From Marisa cornuarietis (Eukaryota > Mollusca > Gastropoda > Architaenioglossa > Ampullariidae), in the NCBI GenBank assembly GCA_004794655.1, contig SMMW01000619.1:1550001-1614000 (forward strand): a DNA stretch of 64,000 bases. Direction: 5' to 3'. Shown one piece after another: positions 10,152 to 20,536 of this stretch. The notes under the pieces are model-generated. The model worked only from the letters and a program-made list of their open reading frames with translations, was not told the DNA's origin and did no database searches. Each line of letters opens with the position of its first letter. Within the stretch, counting starts at the first letter, position 1. Both the position numbers and the translations under genes were made by a program.

Positions 10152-13100
10152 TTCACTCTCGATTTGTTGTTGTAGAGCAAATGGGACTGGGTAGGGTTTT
10201 GTTTTATTACCCTTTCTTCTATCAGTTTTATTTCATGTTCCACGTTCCCTTGGAACAAACCTGGTTGGGTGGTCAGTACATTTTCATATTGGTTGAAGAT
10301 TTCTTGTAGTTCCAGTCGTCGAGGAGATGGTAATTCGGGGTCTATTTGTATGTCCTTGACACTTTCGCCAGCTGTGGGTGTTACTGTTGGTATGGTTGCA
10401 GGATCAAAAGGTTCGGGTGGCTGAAGAATCGCCACATTACAGGAAATGGGTATGATAGGTATTCTAGGTGGCTGGTGAGGTTCTTTGGGATTGGACATGT
10501 GTTGCGGACAGAATTGGGAGGAAAGGATGTCGTCGAATTGGATAGGAAGAGGACATGAAGGGACCGGCTTAGAAGGTAAGAAACTGTTCTCAATGTTGTA
10601 GGTGAAGAGGGCTGATGGAACTTCTTCACGTCGATGGTATTGTTTCAGCATGTTTATGTGGTAGGTCTTCTCTTGCTTCTGAATTTTTAGCACATAATCC
10701 GGATGGCGCTTCTGTATTACTAAATAAGGTCCTTTCCACTGCATTAGAAGTTTGTTTGCTTTCGTGGGCCTTAGCACCAATACTTCGTCTCCTTCCCTAA
10801 GTTGACGTGGTACAGTCTTTTTGTCGTAATATCGCTTGCTATTTATTCTGGCATTTTCCGAGGTCTCTGCGGCTTGGTGCAGGGTCTCCCTCAGGATTGC
10901 CTTCAGGTCTAAAATGTACTGGAAGATAGATTTTTCTTCTGAAGTGGTTTGTTGCTCTTCCTTCCAGTGGGCTGCTAAAAGGTCCATAGGTCCTCTGACC
11001 TTTCGTCCGTATAACAATTCGAACGGTGAGAATCCGGTGGACGCATGCACTGACTCTCGACACCCGAAGAGTAAAGCTGGTATGTACCTATGCCATTGCC
11101 TTGGTTCCTTTTCGATGACTCTTCGAATCATGGGTTTAAGCGTGCCATGAAATCGTTCGACACACCCATTTGTCTGAGCGTGATACGGGGTTGAATGCAA
11201 AGTCTTAATGGATAGAAGCTTCATGACTTCTTGCATCAGTTGAGATGTGAACTGGGAACCTCTGTCAGTAAGAATTTCCTGAGGAAATCCAACCCTACTG
11301 AAAATTGTTAGTAAAGTCTCAGCTATTGTGACCGTGTCAATCTTTTTGATGGGTATGGCTTCTGGATATCTGGTGGCTACATCGATGAGAGTCAAGAGGT
11401 GGGTGTGTCCTTCTTCTGATGGTGGGTGAAGGGGTCCCACTAAGTCTACTGCTACTCTCAGGAAAGGCTCCTCTATGGTTGGGACCTTGACCATAGGCAC
11501 CGGTCGAATTCTACCAGGAGCGGTGGTGCGTTGACAGACGTCACAGGTTTTACAGTAATTTCTAGTGTCTTTCCTTACATGGGGCCACCAAAACTTGCTT
11601 CTGATGCGGTACAAAGTACTTCTGCATCCCATATGGCCTGCTAATGGATTATCATGAGCAAGTCGGAGAATGGTCTTTCTCAGGGTGGTCGGTACTACCA
11701 ATTGTCTAGTAACTTCGTTTGACTGCCAAAAGAGACGATACAAAAGCTTGTTCTTGTAGCAAAAGTGCTCTTTCTGGTTGTTCGCTAGATCTTCATCTTG
11801 TGCTACCTCTTTTATTGTTGTGAGAGAGGGATCGCTCTGCTGTAGAGCAATTAGATCATTCCTCTTAATGTCCCATTGAATTGGTGGTAGAGTTATGGGT
11901 TGAGGTCCCTGCATCTGGCGTTGGAATTGCGCGCGAGTGGTAACCGCTGCTGTTGGTTCTGACTCTTTCTCTTGTACATCAAATACCACCCGTTTTGTAC
12001 CTCTCACGTTTCCAATGATTAGGTCGACAACTGGATTTTCGATGACACAACATTTCAGGTCTCCATTGAAGAAAGGTGTCTCTACTGGAACACGTGCTAG
12101 AGGGAAGGTTTCAACGTTTCCACCAAAGGTAATACAAGATTGTTTCCCGTTCAGTCGGTCTTGTGGTTGAACCAAGGAGGCTCGTATACCGGAGATGGTT
12201 GCACCTGAGTCGCGTAGCACCTTAACTTGCTGTCCCCTAATCCGTCCTGGATACAGATGTAGTTTACCCAATTCTTCCTCGTCGGTGACTGAACACATAA
12301 TAGCAACATTGGCTGGGGTTGGGTTGCTCTCATTTTTCCAATTTCCATTTGTGTTATCTTGGGGTCTATAGCTTGGACAAACCTTGGCTATATGTCCAAG
12401 TCCTCCACAGTTGAAGCAACGTCGTGGTGGTTTCCAACGATCAGGATGACAAGGGCTGTTTCGATCATATATGGTCGTTGGTGCTTCCTTCGGAACTGTT
12501 CTTATTGGTGGGGAGTGGGGTGGAGTCCTCCATGATTCATTCCTTCTGTAGGGAGGAGTATTTCGTTGTCTTGAAGATCGAGGAGAAGTAAATTGGTGTC
12601 TGTCCTGCTTTGGGCGAGCTGGCGGTGAAGAAGGAGGAGTGGCTTGTCCCACATTTGCGAACATGATAGTTTCTGTTCGTCTTGCCGGAGATTTCTGGGG
12701 GTGTGCTTGGCGATAACGTTCAGCACTGTCAATCATTTCATTAGCGTTCTGAAAATCTCTTTCTCTCAGAAATACGGCTAAATCTCTAGATACACTTTGC
12801 AGTACTTGTTCTCTGACTAGCAGATCATGCAATCCTTCATAAGTTTTTTGGACTTTGGATAAGTCAATCCACCTGTTGAACAATCCGATTAGTCGGGCTT
12901 GAAAAGAATGCATTGACTCTTGAGATTGGGGTTTCACCGATCTAAATTTTTCTCTGTATCCTTCGGCTGTGCACTGAAACTTGAGTAATAGTTCTCTTTT
13001 GAGCACATCATAATCCACGGGGCCCTGAACACATAGGTTATCATATAGCTGGAGGGCTTCTCCGTGAAAAGAAGTGGCGATTTGTAATGGCCAGATATCT

Positions 13101-13462
13101 CTGGTCCATTTAAGGGACTGCGCCTGAGCCTCAAATCGATTCAAAAATGCGTTGATATCGTCTTCGTCCTCTTTGAAGGCGGGGAGTTTATGTGTGAGTC
13201 CTTTTGGGGTTTGGTTCCCATTACTCCTCGTCGCGCTGGAATCGGTCTCTCTCTCTAAACGTAGTTTCTCTAATTCGAACTGACGCTCGGCCTCTCTTTC
13301 TCTTGCGGCCCTTTCAGCTTCTTTTTCTTTAGCTATCCTGTCAGCTTCTTTTTCTTTAGCTATCCTGTCAGCTTCTTTTTCTTTAGCTATCCTGTCAGCT
13401 TCTTTTTCTTTAGCTATCCTGTCAGCTTCTTTTTCTAATCTATCTGCTTCTCTCTCTTTGTC
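10136..13462 (-). CDS. Retrotransposon Gag (capsid, nucleocapsid) - protease - integrase
   Basis: An open frame of more than 1,100 codons. Counting from the leucine codon at 13,144: an upstream charged coiled coil (13,200-13,462), a SCAN-like capsid ending near residue 150, a Pro/Arg-rich linker, a CCHC knuckle CFNCGGLGHIAKVC (about 243-256), a protease DSGA motif (about 310), integrase zinc finger H-x-H-C-C (about 494-538), core DDE with Asp about 566, Asp about 625 and Glu about 661 (exactly 35 residues between the last two), and a GPY/F module (WKGPY, about 801) in the integrase tail. The frame stops at 10,136 just after entering the overlap with RT. No ATG near the upstream limit suits it as an independent start; normal Gag initiation at 13,770 is separated from it by a frameshift in the repeat. 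Confidence 0.93.
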   Translation of the reverse strand, partial: DKEREADRLEKEADRIAKEKEADRIAKEKEADRIAKEKEADRIAKEKEAERAAREREAERQFELEKLRLERETDSSATRSNGNQTPKGLTHKLPAFKEDEDDINAFLNRFEAQAQSLKWTRDIWPLQIATSFHGEALQLYDNLCVQGPVDYDVLKRELLLKFQCTAEGYREKFRSVKPQSQESMHSFQARLIGLFNRWIDLSKVQKTYEGLHDLLVREQVLQSVSRDLAVFLRERDFQNANEMIDSAERYRQAHPQKSPARRTETIMFANVGQATPPSSPPARPKQDRHQFTSPRSSRQRNTPPYRRNESWRTPPHSPPIRTVPKEAPTTIYDRNSPCHPDRWKPPRRCFNCGGLGHIAKVCPSYRPQDNTNGNWKNESNPTPANVAIMCSVTDEEELGKLHLYPGRIRGQQVKVLRDSGATISGIRASLVQPQDRLNGKQSCITFGGNVETFPLARVPVETPFFNGDLKCCVIENPVVDLIIGNVRGTKRVVFDVQEKESEPTAAVTTRAQFQRQMQGPQPITLPPIQWDIKRNDLIALQQSDPSLTTIKEVAQDEDLANNQKEHFCYKNKLLYRLFWQSNEVTRQLVVPTTLRKTILRLAHDNPLAGHMGCRSTLYRIRSKFWWPHVRKDTRNYCKTCDVCQRTTAPGRIRPVPMVKVPTIEEPFLRVAVDLVGPLHPPSEEGHTHLLTLIDVATRYPEAIPIKKIDTVTIAETLLTIFSRVGFPQEILTDRGSQFTSQLMQEVMKLLSIKTLHSTPYHAQTNGCVERFHGTLKPMIRRVIEKEPRQWHRYIPALLFGCRESVHASTGFSPFELLYGRKVRGPMDLLAAHWKEEQQTTSEEKSIFQYILDLKAILRETLHQAAETSENARINSKRYYDKKTVPRQLREGDEVLVLRPTKANKLLMQWKGPYLVIQKRHPDYVLKIQKQEKTYHINMLKQYHRREEVPSALFTYNIENSFLPSKPVPSCPLPIQFDDILSSQFCPQHMSNPKEPHQPPRIPIIPISCNVAILQPPEPFDPATIPTVTPTAGESVKDIQIDPELPSPRRLELQEIFNQYENVLTTQPGLFQGNVEHEIKLIEERVIKQNPTQSHLLYNNKSRVKWTLC
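10193..10199 (-). other. Candidate -1 frameshift heptamer A AAC CCT
   Basis: On the minus strand AAACCCT fits the X XXY YYZ pattern exactly in the register of the upstream frame (codons AAC at 10,198 and CCT at 10,195). It lies inside the 90-bp stretch where the integrase frame and the RT frame are both open (about 10,224 to 10,136), and slipping back one base enters the RT frame. Y=C heptamers are generally weaker than Y=A or U, so this is a candidate only. I did not establish a downstream pseudoknot. Confidence 0.5.
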
Positions 13463-13652
13463 TAATCTTTCTGCTTCTCTAATCTTTCTGCTTCTTTCTC
13501 TCTGGCTAATCTTTCTGCTTCTTTCTCTCTGGCTAATCTTTCTGCTTCTTTCTCTCTGGCTAATCTTTCTGCTTCTTTCTCTCTGGCTAATCTTTCTGCT
13601 TCTTTCTCTCTGGCTAATCTTTCTGCTTCTTTCTCTCTGGCTAATCTTTCTG
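13317..13652 (-). repeat. 27-bp coding repeat in gag (coiled-coil VNTR)
   Basis: Two adjoining arrays of 27-bp units. The gag-proximal one (about 13,480-13,652) encodes a 9-residue ERLAREKEA-type unit about six times; the second (about 13,317-13,440) encodes DRIAKEKEA about four times. The charged nonamer predicts a single helix or coiled coil. One unit, 13,463-13,479, is only 17 nt long. Confidence 0.9.
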
Positions 13653-13770
13653 TATATCTGTCCTGCCTTTCAATGCACTGAAATACATACTTTGTAAGGG
13701 CTTCTTCTTTCAATCCCAACAGTTGTCCTTCTTTCATAAAGTCGGCTACCTCCCTAACGGATTCAGCCAT
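13462..13770 (-). CDS. Gag N-terminus, frameshifted copy
   Basis: Starts at the ATG at 13,770, in a strong context (AACCATGG), with MAESVREVADFMKEGQLLGL, an acidic-amphipathic head typical of Gag proteins that carry a SCAN-like capsid downstream. It continues into the ERLAREKEA nonamer repeat and stops at 13,462, because the repeat unit at 13,463-13,479 has lost 10 nt (17 instead of 27). That loss moves the capsid to the other frame, and the frame arithmetic agrees with a 10-nt deletion. This copy therefore probably cannot make full Gag from this start, unless slippage at the repeat or internal initiation rescues it. Confidence 0.8.
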   Translation of the reverse strand: MAESVREVADFMKEGQLLGLKEEALTKYVFQCIERQDRYTERLAREKEAERLAREKEAERLAREKEAERLAREKEAERLAREKEAERLAREKEAERLEKQKD

Positions 13771-14511
13771 GGTTAACACCTATCCAACACAATTACTCTA
13801 GTGTGTTTACAAAAAGGGAGCACCCTACTATCTAAGCTTCTAATAAGGCAAAAAATACAACCAGAATTGCAATAAGTCTAAGCTACTGGCATGTCAACAT
13901 CAATCAGGCAAAAAAAATTATCTTCAAAAAATGCAACTGGGTTACAAAATAACATCAATAGCAGTCTTAACTTGTTCAAAACTAGTCACTCAGATTTCTA
14001 GATCTATTAACAATCCTAAAGTACCGTACGAGTACATCAAAATAATCCAAGGGCGACAACTTATTCAAACATCCAATGACTTCACATAAATTAATAAGTG
14101 AACACGCAAGGCCCAGAATTATTTTTTTTATAAAAATAAAACAAGACAGATAACTACAGGATAGAGAACATCCACTCTCACTTTCGGTTTCTGCATACAC
14201 TTTCACACAGAATAGTGAGCTTGGAAAATAAAGACGAGAGGCAAAGTAGAAACAGAGGCTAATTCCTTACTACGGGTAGAACTTTACACACCCGTAGACC
14301 CGTGAAGCTGGAGACGGGGAAACTGCACCACGCCCAACATGTAACACTTAAACACTGAGCAAATATAAATAAGTACAACCGCTTTGCAAAATTCTCAAAG
14401 ATAAATAATTAACTGCCAACCTTCTACCACTAAGTCCCAGGGGAATCACAAACACTGAATCGAAGACACACTTTCACCCGACTCTGTACCAAACGAAACA
14501 AACCCACGACA
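13771..14511 (-). other. Untranslated leader of the retrotransposon
   Basis: About 740 bp between primer site and gag ATG. Open frames here are short. It would carry packaging and dimerisation signals in such elements, but I cannot point to one. Confidence 0.6.
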
Positions 14512-14530
14512 GATCACGTCGGGGTCACCA
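14512..14530 (-). other. Primer-binding site, tRNA-Trp type
   Basis: One base inside the 5' LTR end, the minus strand reads TGGTGACCCCGACGTGATC. Its reverse complement ends GTCGGGGTCACCA, matching the 3' end of animal tRNA-Trp plus CCA over about 18 bases. Confidence 0.8.
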
Positions 14531-14531
14531 A

Positions 14532-15426
14532 TGTCACGAACGCAGGGAAAGTGTGGACAGGTCACACACAACACACACTGATCTCACAGCCTTCTTCACG
14601 TGTCCTTTCACACAACAAAATACAAAGACCTGCACATGGGCTCGAACGTTTCTATTAATCGGGTGAACGTAAATCTATACTTTACTAAATAACAACAGAA
14701 AACTTCAGCACAAATATTCTACACTGAGTTTGCACCGAAACAAATATATCTAAGCAGTTTATATTAAAGTCCTTCAAGTTCTCTCTTCTTCTGTTGTTGG
14801 GGGGGGGAAAGGGTCGACACGGCAAACAGTTCCCCTCTTTCAGTCTTGCTCTCTGGCGTTGATCATACGGACAGCCTACATTCACCAAATAACTCCGACA
14901 GTCTAACGGCAGACAAATGACCAAGTCAATAAAAATTCCACAGTAGGTAAATCCACACAGTTCTACGATCTTCTCAAGAGATCACACAGCAGTTGAGAAA
15001 ATTAGTAAATCGAGGAACCACACAGTTAATATTTCTCCACACAGTTCTACGATCTTCTCAAGAGATCACACAGCAGTTGAGAAAATTAATAAATCGAGGA
15101 ACCACACAGTTAATATTTCTCCACACAGTTACTCTTTCTCCATACAGTTAATATTTCTTTACACCGTTAATATGTATCCACACAGTTACTATTTATCCAC
15201 ACAGTTGCTATTTCTTCACACAGTTAATATTAATCCACACAGTACTATTAATTCCAACCTCTGTACCAAATTCCTCTTTCTCCCAGACTCTCACGTCTGC
15301 TTCTTCTTCCAATTTCTACACAACGCCCCCTATCAACATTCAAACCAGGGGTCATAATCGCTATTCAATCAAGGGCGACAACCTCGTTACTTCGACGTTC
15401 ATGGGTGGTAACACATGTTCATAACA
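14532..15426 (-). repeat. 5' LTR (895 bp)
   Basis: Partner of the LTR at 7,938-8,851; starts TGTCACGAACG and ends ATAACA on the + strand. It lacks the extra 19-bp unit of the other LTR and is otherwise almost identical. No promoter element could be assigned with confidence. Confidence 0.93.
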
Positions 15427-15431
15427 CTCTT
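15427..15431. repeat. Target-site duplication CTCTT (right)
   Basis: Repeats 7933-7937 directly after the right LTR. Confidence 0.85.
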
Positions 15432-18285
15432 TACATGTTGTGGGGATCAGACGAGACAGACTTACAGAGTATGGAACTCATGGCACTCCACAGCCTGTAG
15501 CTATCATCTGGAGCTTGTTTTGGACCGTCTAACCACACGAACTAGTTTAGGGGTCCAAGATGTGTCCGAAGTTTAGCTTTGGCCGAGAATGGATCCTAGC
15601 AGGCAAAGCTTGGAGGCCGACATAATCTTTAATTACTTACTTACTTACTTACTAGGTGAAGCAGTGTGGAAGATGGCTGTATACTTCCCACCCATAGCCC
15701 CCAGACCACTGCAGTCCTATAGACAGGAACATGTAGCTTATAAGACCCCACTTGACGACTGTTGACAAAGAATTCCGCTTTGTTTCCTGATGTCGGTTAC
15801 CTCTAAGGTAACTTTACCTCTGGTCTGCAAATACTACTCTCAGGGTAGTCACAATCTGATCTTGAAGCTGTATTTGTGATTTCGTATTTGTACAATGATA
15901 TGTCAGCATATATTTTTCAAATAAATCGTACATAAACCTCTTGTGTTTCTTCTTCTTTTCATTCATTCTTTCTTTCCTCTATTCTTTTCTCTGTCTTTAC
16001 GGCGAGAGAGTTAAGTTGGAGAAACTTCTTCTAAAAAGTCATCATTCTTAGGCATCGAGGTTTTGTACTGTATTGTCTAGTCATCTTCAAGACTGAATAT
16101 AAACTTAAATATTATGAAGAGTCTTGAGAACATTTTGAGAACAGGCTGCCATACGTAGCGCTGTTTTTTATTTTTCTTTTTCTTTAATTTATTCCATTTC
16201 TTCTAAAATCCTTATGGCTTTAGACACATTCTAGTGTCTGAGCGTTTGACTTCATTTGCTAAGACGAAGTCAAATAGCACCGATATGTTTAGTGGATAAG
16301 AATAGTTGATGTTCTTTAAACCCTTTATTTATCACAGATTTCTGTTGTCATCGCAACATCTCCTATTGTCAACTGTTAACTCTTTGAATACTGGAACTGA
16401 CTTTCGGCTGAAAGCGACTGGAAGCCGCCGAGACCTTTTTTCGGATTATGTTTTTCTTTCCAAAAGGTGCTTTTATACATGAGATCGTGTTCGAAAACAT
16501 TTCAGGAAATTTGAGAAACAGCAATTCTTTAAAGGTTAATCTCCACACAGGGAAGATGGCCGCTAAAGGTTAATCTCCATATGGAGCAAGATGGTATTTG
16601 GCGTGCACTTTTTATTTTCTTGTAAATCTCCCTCACATTCTCGTTTCTTGAGATGCTCTGGTGTGAACAATAAGTCTGTCTGTGGCGCAGAGATTATATT
16701 TCGTTTGAATGCAACATGAGTGTGGGAAGAAGTAGTAGAAGCCGAGGACTGTTCCAGGAGTTTTGTCCAAGACTCATGTTCATCGCTAAACTTCAGTGAA
16801 TTATGACAGGTGCTTGTTTATTTGTGTGTTTGCTTTGCTTGTTTTCTCATCAACCTAGAGATTATTTGAAATAACTAAGCATTAATGTTGTTGTGAAATA
16901 CGACTGACATTAAGTCTCAGGTTTAATTCTCCTGACCTCGCAGCTCTGTGAAAGTTTCTTGCTTCTGTGCAGTTTATCTGATGCAAGAAGAAGTTTCTCA
17001 TTAGTTTAGTGGAGTAAGGTTCCTATGATACGACATGAATACTTCAGATAAAAAAATCAGACAAGTTCCCAGTAATTTGCAGACTGTAAGATCACCTTTC
17101 TCACACTGTCACTAAATGTTCACATGCTGCTGATGCGTTAGTCAAAACATGCCCGGCAGTTCAGAGGTCAGCCCCCATGTTTGTACAGACCCTAATTTTC
17201 CTCTCTATGATTTTAATGCCTATTAATGATTTAAAAGAATTAGTGATATGTTTCAGTTTCTTTTTATTCACATCGAGGGCAAGATGTAAACTGGCATTAA
17301 CTACGTCACTTCCTGCTGCTGAGTTATCTCCCTCAGGAGAGAATTCAGATTTTTTATTTTGTAAACTCTTCGCTGTGTTTACGTTCGCATTTTCTTTATT
17401 TTGAATGTCATTCGAGAAAAATATAAAACATGAAACTAGATTTAGCAAAGTGAACAGACTTGATAAATTAATTAGTATCCTATGTAAGCAAAAACTTTTC
17501 CCCACTTGGTTTGTAAACATTGTATCAACACTGTTTCTATTTTCTTAAAAAATGAAAGCTTAGATTAAAGCGTCTTTACATTGTAAGAAAGTCTGAAAAC
17601 ATTGGAGGTCTCTCTTAGGGAAAAAACCTTAAGCCCCATTTGTAAAGACAGAACCTGCGTATAAAGTTTTCATTTGTCAAGGCTCCAAACTAATAAATAA
17701 AATAGCACGGTGTTTAAAAATATATCTATATGTTTCTCTCTTCTGTAAGGGTTCCTGAATGAATCTAAAGGAAGATTTTTCAGGGCAGAATTTTTTCCCT
17801 ATTCATGAAGGGGCTGCTCCCATGTCGGACGTTATTGGGTCACATGATTAATATCTTTTGCGACCTCTGGTGGCAAGGGACATTCAAAGGAGACCACTGG
17901 CCCGGCAGCTGACATGGAACTCGATTGGCCGAATCTCACCTTTTTGACAGACGGTTTTCAATAAATCTAGCGGCTGGGAGCCGACAGGGACATTCATAAG
18001 GGTCACTCTTAGTGCGGCCATTTCTAAAACAGAGAATGTGCGGCCTCTTGTGACACATTAGTTTCTGAATGTTGACGATTTTAGTCTCATTGTTTCTGTT
18101 TGTCTGTAAGGAGGCCATAAAATACTGCTTACGGGTGTTTATGGTGTTTACGAGTCTCTGTCTGAGGTTAAAATACTTGAACGCACGAGGCACAGGGAAA
18201 TGTAGATGATGGGGGGATACATCAGTGCTTTTCTAACCTTGTCTGTGTCCAGAATGGCCATACTTGTGTGCATGCTGGTTTACAC

Positions 18286-18324
<39 letters not shown>

Positions 18325-19837
18325 GGGAGAGACAGAGCTCATAAAGGACCAGACACATTTCTTTGACTTACAGGGATGTTACAAAGAGAAAACGATTTCT
18401 AGAGATTTCTAAAGACCACCAACATCCAGATGCAATGATGAGCTCAAACCATGGTCTTCAGAACTCGCTGTGTATTCTGTCAGCTTGATATCAGCTACCG
18501 GACTACGCATTCTTTCAATTTTTCATCAGAAGACCAAACTAAATCAGATCTTAACGAGTCATCAACTCTCGTTTCCGCTGTAAAGACCTGCCCCATGATT
18601 ATTGCGACTAAGGGGAGGGAACTGTGGCTCCACGCTGCAGATGTGAGGAAGATATTTGGTATTCATGAAGTCTCGCGCGACAACATTCGACTTTTGCCGA
18701 TACTTGCTCTCAGAGATTACCTTCATCCACAAATCACTCGCCCCAAGACGGCGGGGGATCAAATCTTTTACGTGATTCGGCGACTAATGCAGCAAGGGCA
18801 GGCAACTCGCGTCGCTTGTAATACTTTGAACGAGAGTTACGTGCCTTGTTAAACCAGGTTTCGTTGCGGATTTCTTTGTAGCTGAATATGCGATAATTAC
18901 TTGGAAACAGCTCGGCAATTATTTCTTTGAAGAGTGTTGCTTAAACGTGTGTGACAGTCAGATGCTGTGCGAGAAAATGAAGTGTGGCTGGCGGCCTCCA
19001 CGCGCTCGGGGTGACTTCAGTTTGTTTTGTATTATGATAATGAGAATCCCTAGACGGCGTGAAGACTAATTATCAAAGGCTGTTTACGATCTTCACAACT
19101 GAGCGACCCTCAACACGCTGGATACATGATCTCGACTGATTTCCGGGGTGCCGGGAGCACTCTTGAGATCAATGAAGCATTATTTGTTGATGTTTCATCT
19201 TGCTAATCCAGTTGCCCTAGAGACCCCGAGCAATGGTGTCCGGTGTTATGTAGCACCAACACCAGTAGGAAAGTCACTGTGGGGTTTGAGGGGTGTGATC
19301 TTTTGACAGCGATTGTCCTTACCCGTCAGGTTCTCGAACTCTTCATCGTGTGATGAGGCGCCCGTTGGTAGTTCGTTGATCTTGAACTTGTGATATCTCA
19401 CTGAACTCTTTGAGTCTGAGGCGGACATTCATCAGATCCCAGCCCAACATTCTTACCCGTCTTATTCATTAACTTGTACTAAAATACTATGAGAACACAA
19501 AGGGACGAACACCATGCATTGAGCGAGGTGAATAACATTTAAATAGAGTGACATCCCCTTCATATGAATATGAACCTGTTAGTTTGAAGATTGGAGTTTG
19601 TCCAGATGTGCTTGGATTTTTTTTTTCAAAAGCGCTCGCAACAATAGCGCTTGTGCGATTTTACCATTACGAGCCTATTTCTGACACTAAAGTTGTTATG
19701 ATTATTGCGACATGCTGCGGGGCCATTAAAATCCAATACACACAGGATTAGACATCGCAGGGATTATCGATTCTCACTTAACCTTTATCGAAATGTCCAT
19801 TTTGGAAATGTGGTTAAGTAGACCTAATTTCCTGTGG
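15432..19837. other. No gene recognised upstream of the first visible exon
   Basis: AT-rich sequence with a short (ACTT)n run near 15,634-15,652 and a GA run at 18,298-18,324. The frame at 18,451-18,852 (133 codons) is open but resembles no family I know. Exons shorter than about 60 codons cannot be excluded by eye; I saw no alpha2delta-like segment here. Confidence 0.45.
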
Positions 19838-20536
19838 ATTTACAATGTCCGACTGTGAATGTTGCAATTCTATACAATGTCCGACTGTGAACGTTGCAAT
19901 TCTATACAATGTCCGACTGTGAATGTTTCAGTTCTATACAATGTCCGACTTTGCATTGTGCAGTCTTCAAGAATGTCCAGCTCTTTATGTTGCAGTCTCA
20001 CACAATGTCCGACACTGTTTTGTTACAGTACTACACAATGTCCGACACTGTATGTTGCAGTACTACACAATGTCCGACACTGTATGTCGCAGTACTACAC
20101 AATGTCCGACACTGTCTGTTGTAGTACTACACAATGTCCGAAACTGTCTGTTGCAGTACTACACAATGTCCGACACTGTCTGTTGTAGTACTACACAATG
20201 TCCGACACTGTCTGTTGTAGTACTATTCAATGTCCGACACTGTGTGTTGTAGTACTACACAATGTCCGACACTGTCTGTTGTAGTACTACACAATGTCCG
20301 GCACTGTCTGTTGCAGTACTACAAATGTCCGACACTGTCTGTTGTACTACACAATGTCCGACACTGTCTGTTGTAGTACTACACAATGTCCGACACTGTG
20401 TGTTGCAGTACTACACAATGTCCGACACTGTCTGTTGTAGTACTACACAATGTCCGACACTGTCTGTTGCAGTACTACACAATGTCCGGCACTGTCTGTT
20501 GCAGTACTACACAATGTCCGACACTGTCTGTTGCAG
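19838..20536. repeat. 32-bp tandem array ending on an exon's splice acceptor
   Basis: About 22 copies of a 32-bp unit containing ACAATGTCCGACACTGTCTG followed by TTGCAGTACT or TTGTAGTACT. The first three units are older variants (GTTGCAATTCTAT). The last copy ends CTGTCTGTTGCAG and the next bases, TACTAT, are the first codons of the alpha2delta exon at 20,537. The repeat unit therefore contains the acceptor and the first bases of that exon, and upstream units are potential decoy acceptors. All three frames are open, which produces long cysteine-rich reading frames of no coding value unless exonised. Confidence 0.95.

Larger units (their letters stand above)
7938..15426 (-). mobile_element. 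Full-length Gmr1-type Ty3/gypsy LTR retrotransposon
   Basis: A 7,489-bp element read on the minus strand. In order it holds: 5' LTR (14,532-15,426), tRNA-Trp-type primer site, leader, gag with a coiled-coil repeat, SCAN-like capsid and CCHC knuckle, protease, integrase, then RT and RNase H in a -1 frame, polypurine tract and 3' LTR (7,938-8,851). It is flanked by the 5-bp duplication CTCTT. Integrase upstream of RT is the Ty1/copia-like order that among Ty3/gypsy elements characterises the Gmr1 group; normal gypsy order is RT-RH-INT. The LTRs differ by about three substitutions and small length changes by eye, so insertion is recent. Catalytic motifs are intact; the one clear lesion is a 10-nt loss in the gag repeat. 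No envelope-like frame is present. Confidence 0.93.

Noticed and set aside
10346..13134. Several + and minus strand frames of 60-104 codons inside the retrotransposon
   Set aside because: Shadows of the gag-pol frame.
8940..13770. Envelope gene, which would make the element an endogenous retrovirus-like form
   Set aside because: RNase H ends within 80 bp of the polypurine tract, leaving no room for a third gene.
18451..18852. 133-codon + strand frame as a possible upstream exon
   Set aside because: No similarity to alpha2delta N-terminal regions or any family I recognise, and no convincing splice sites in register.
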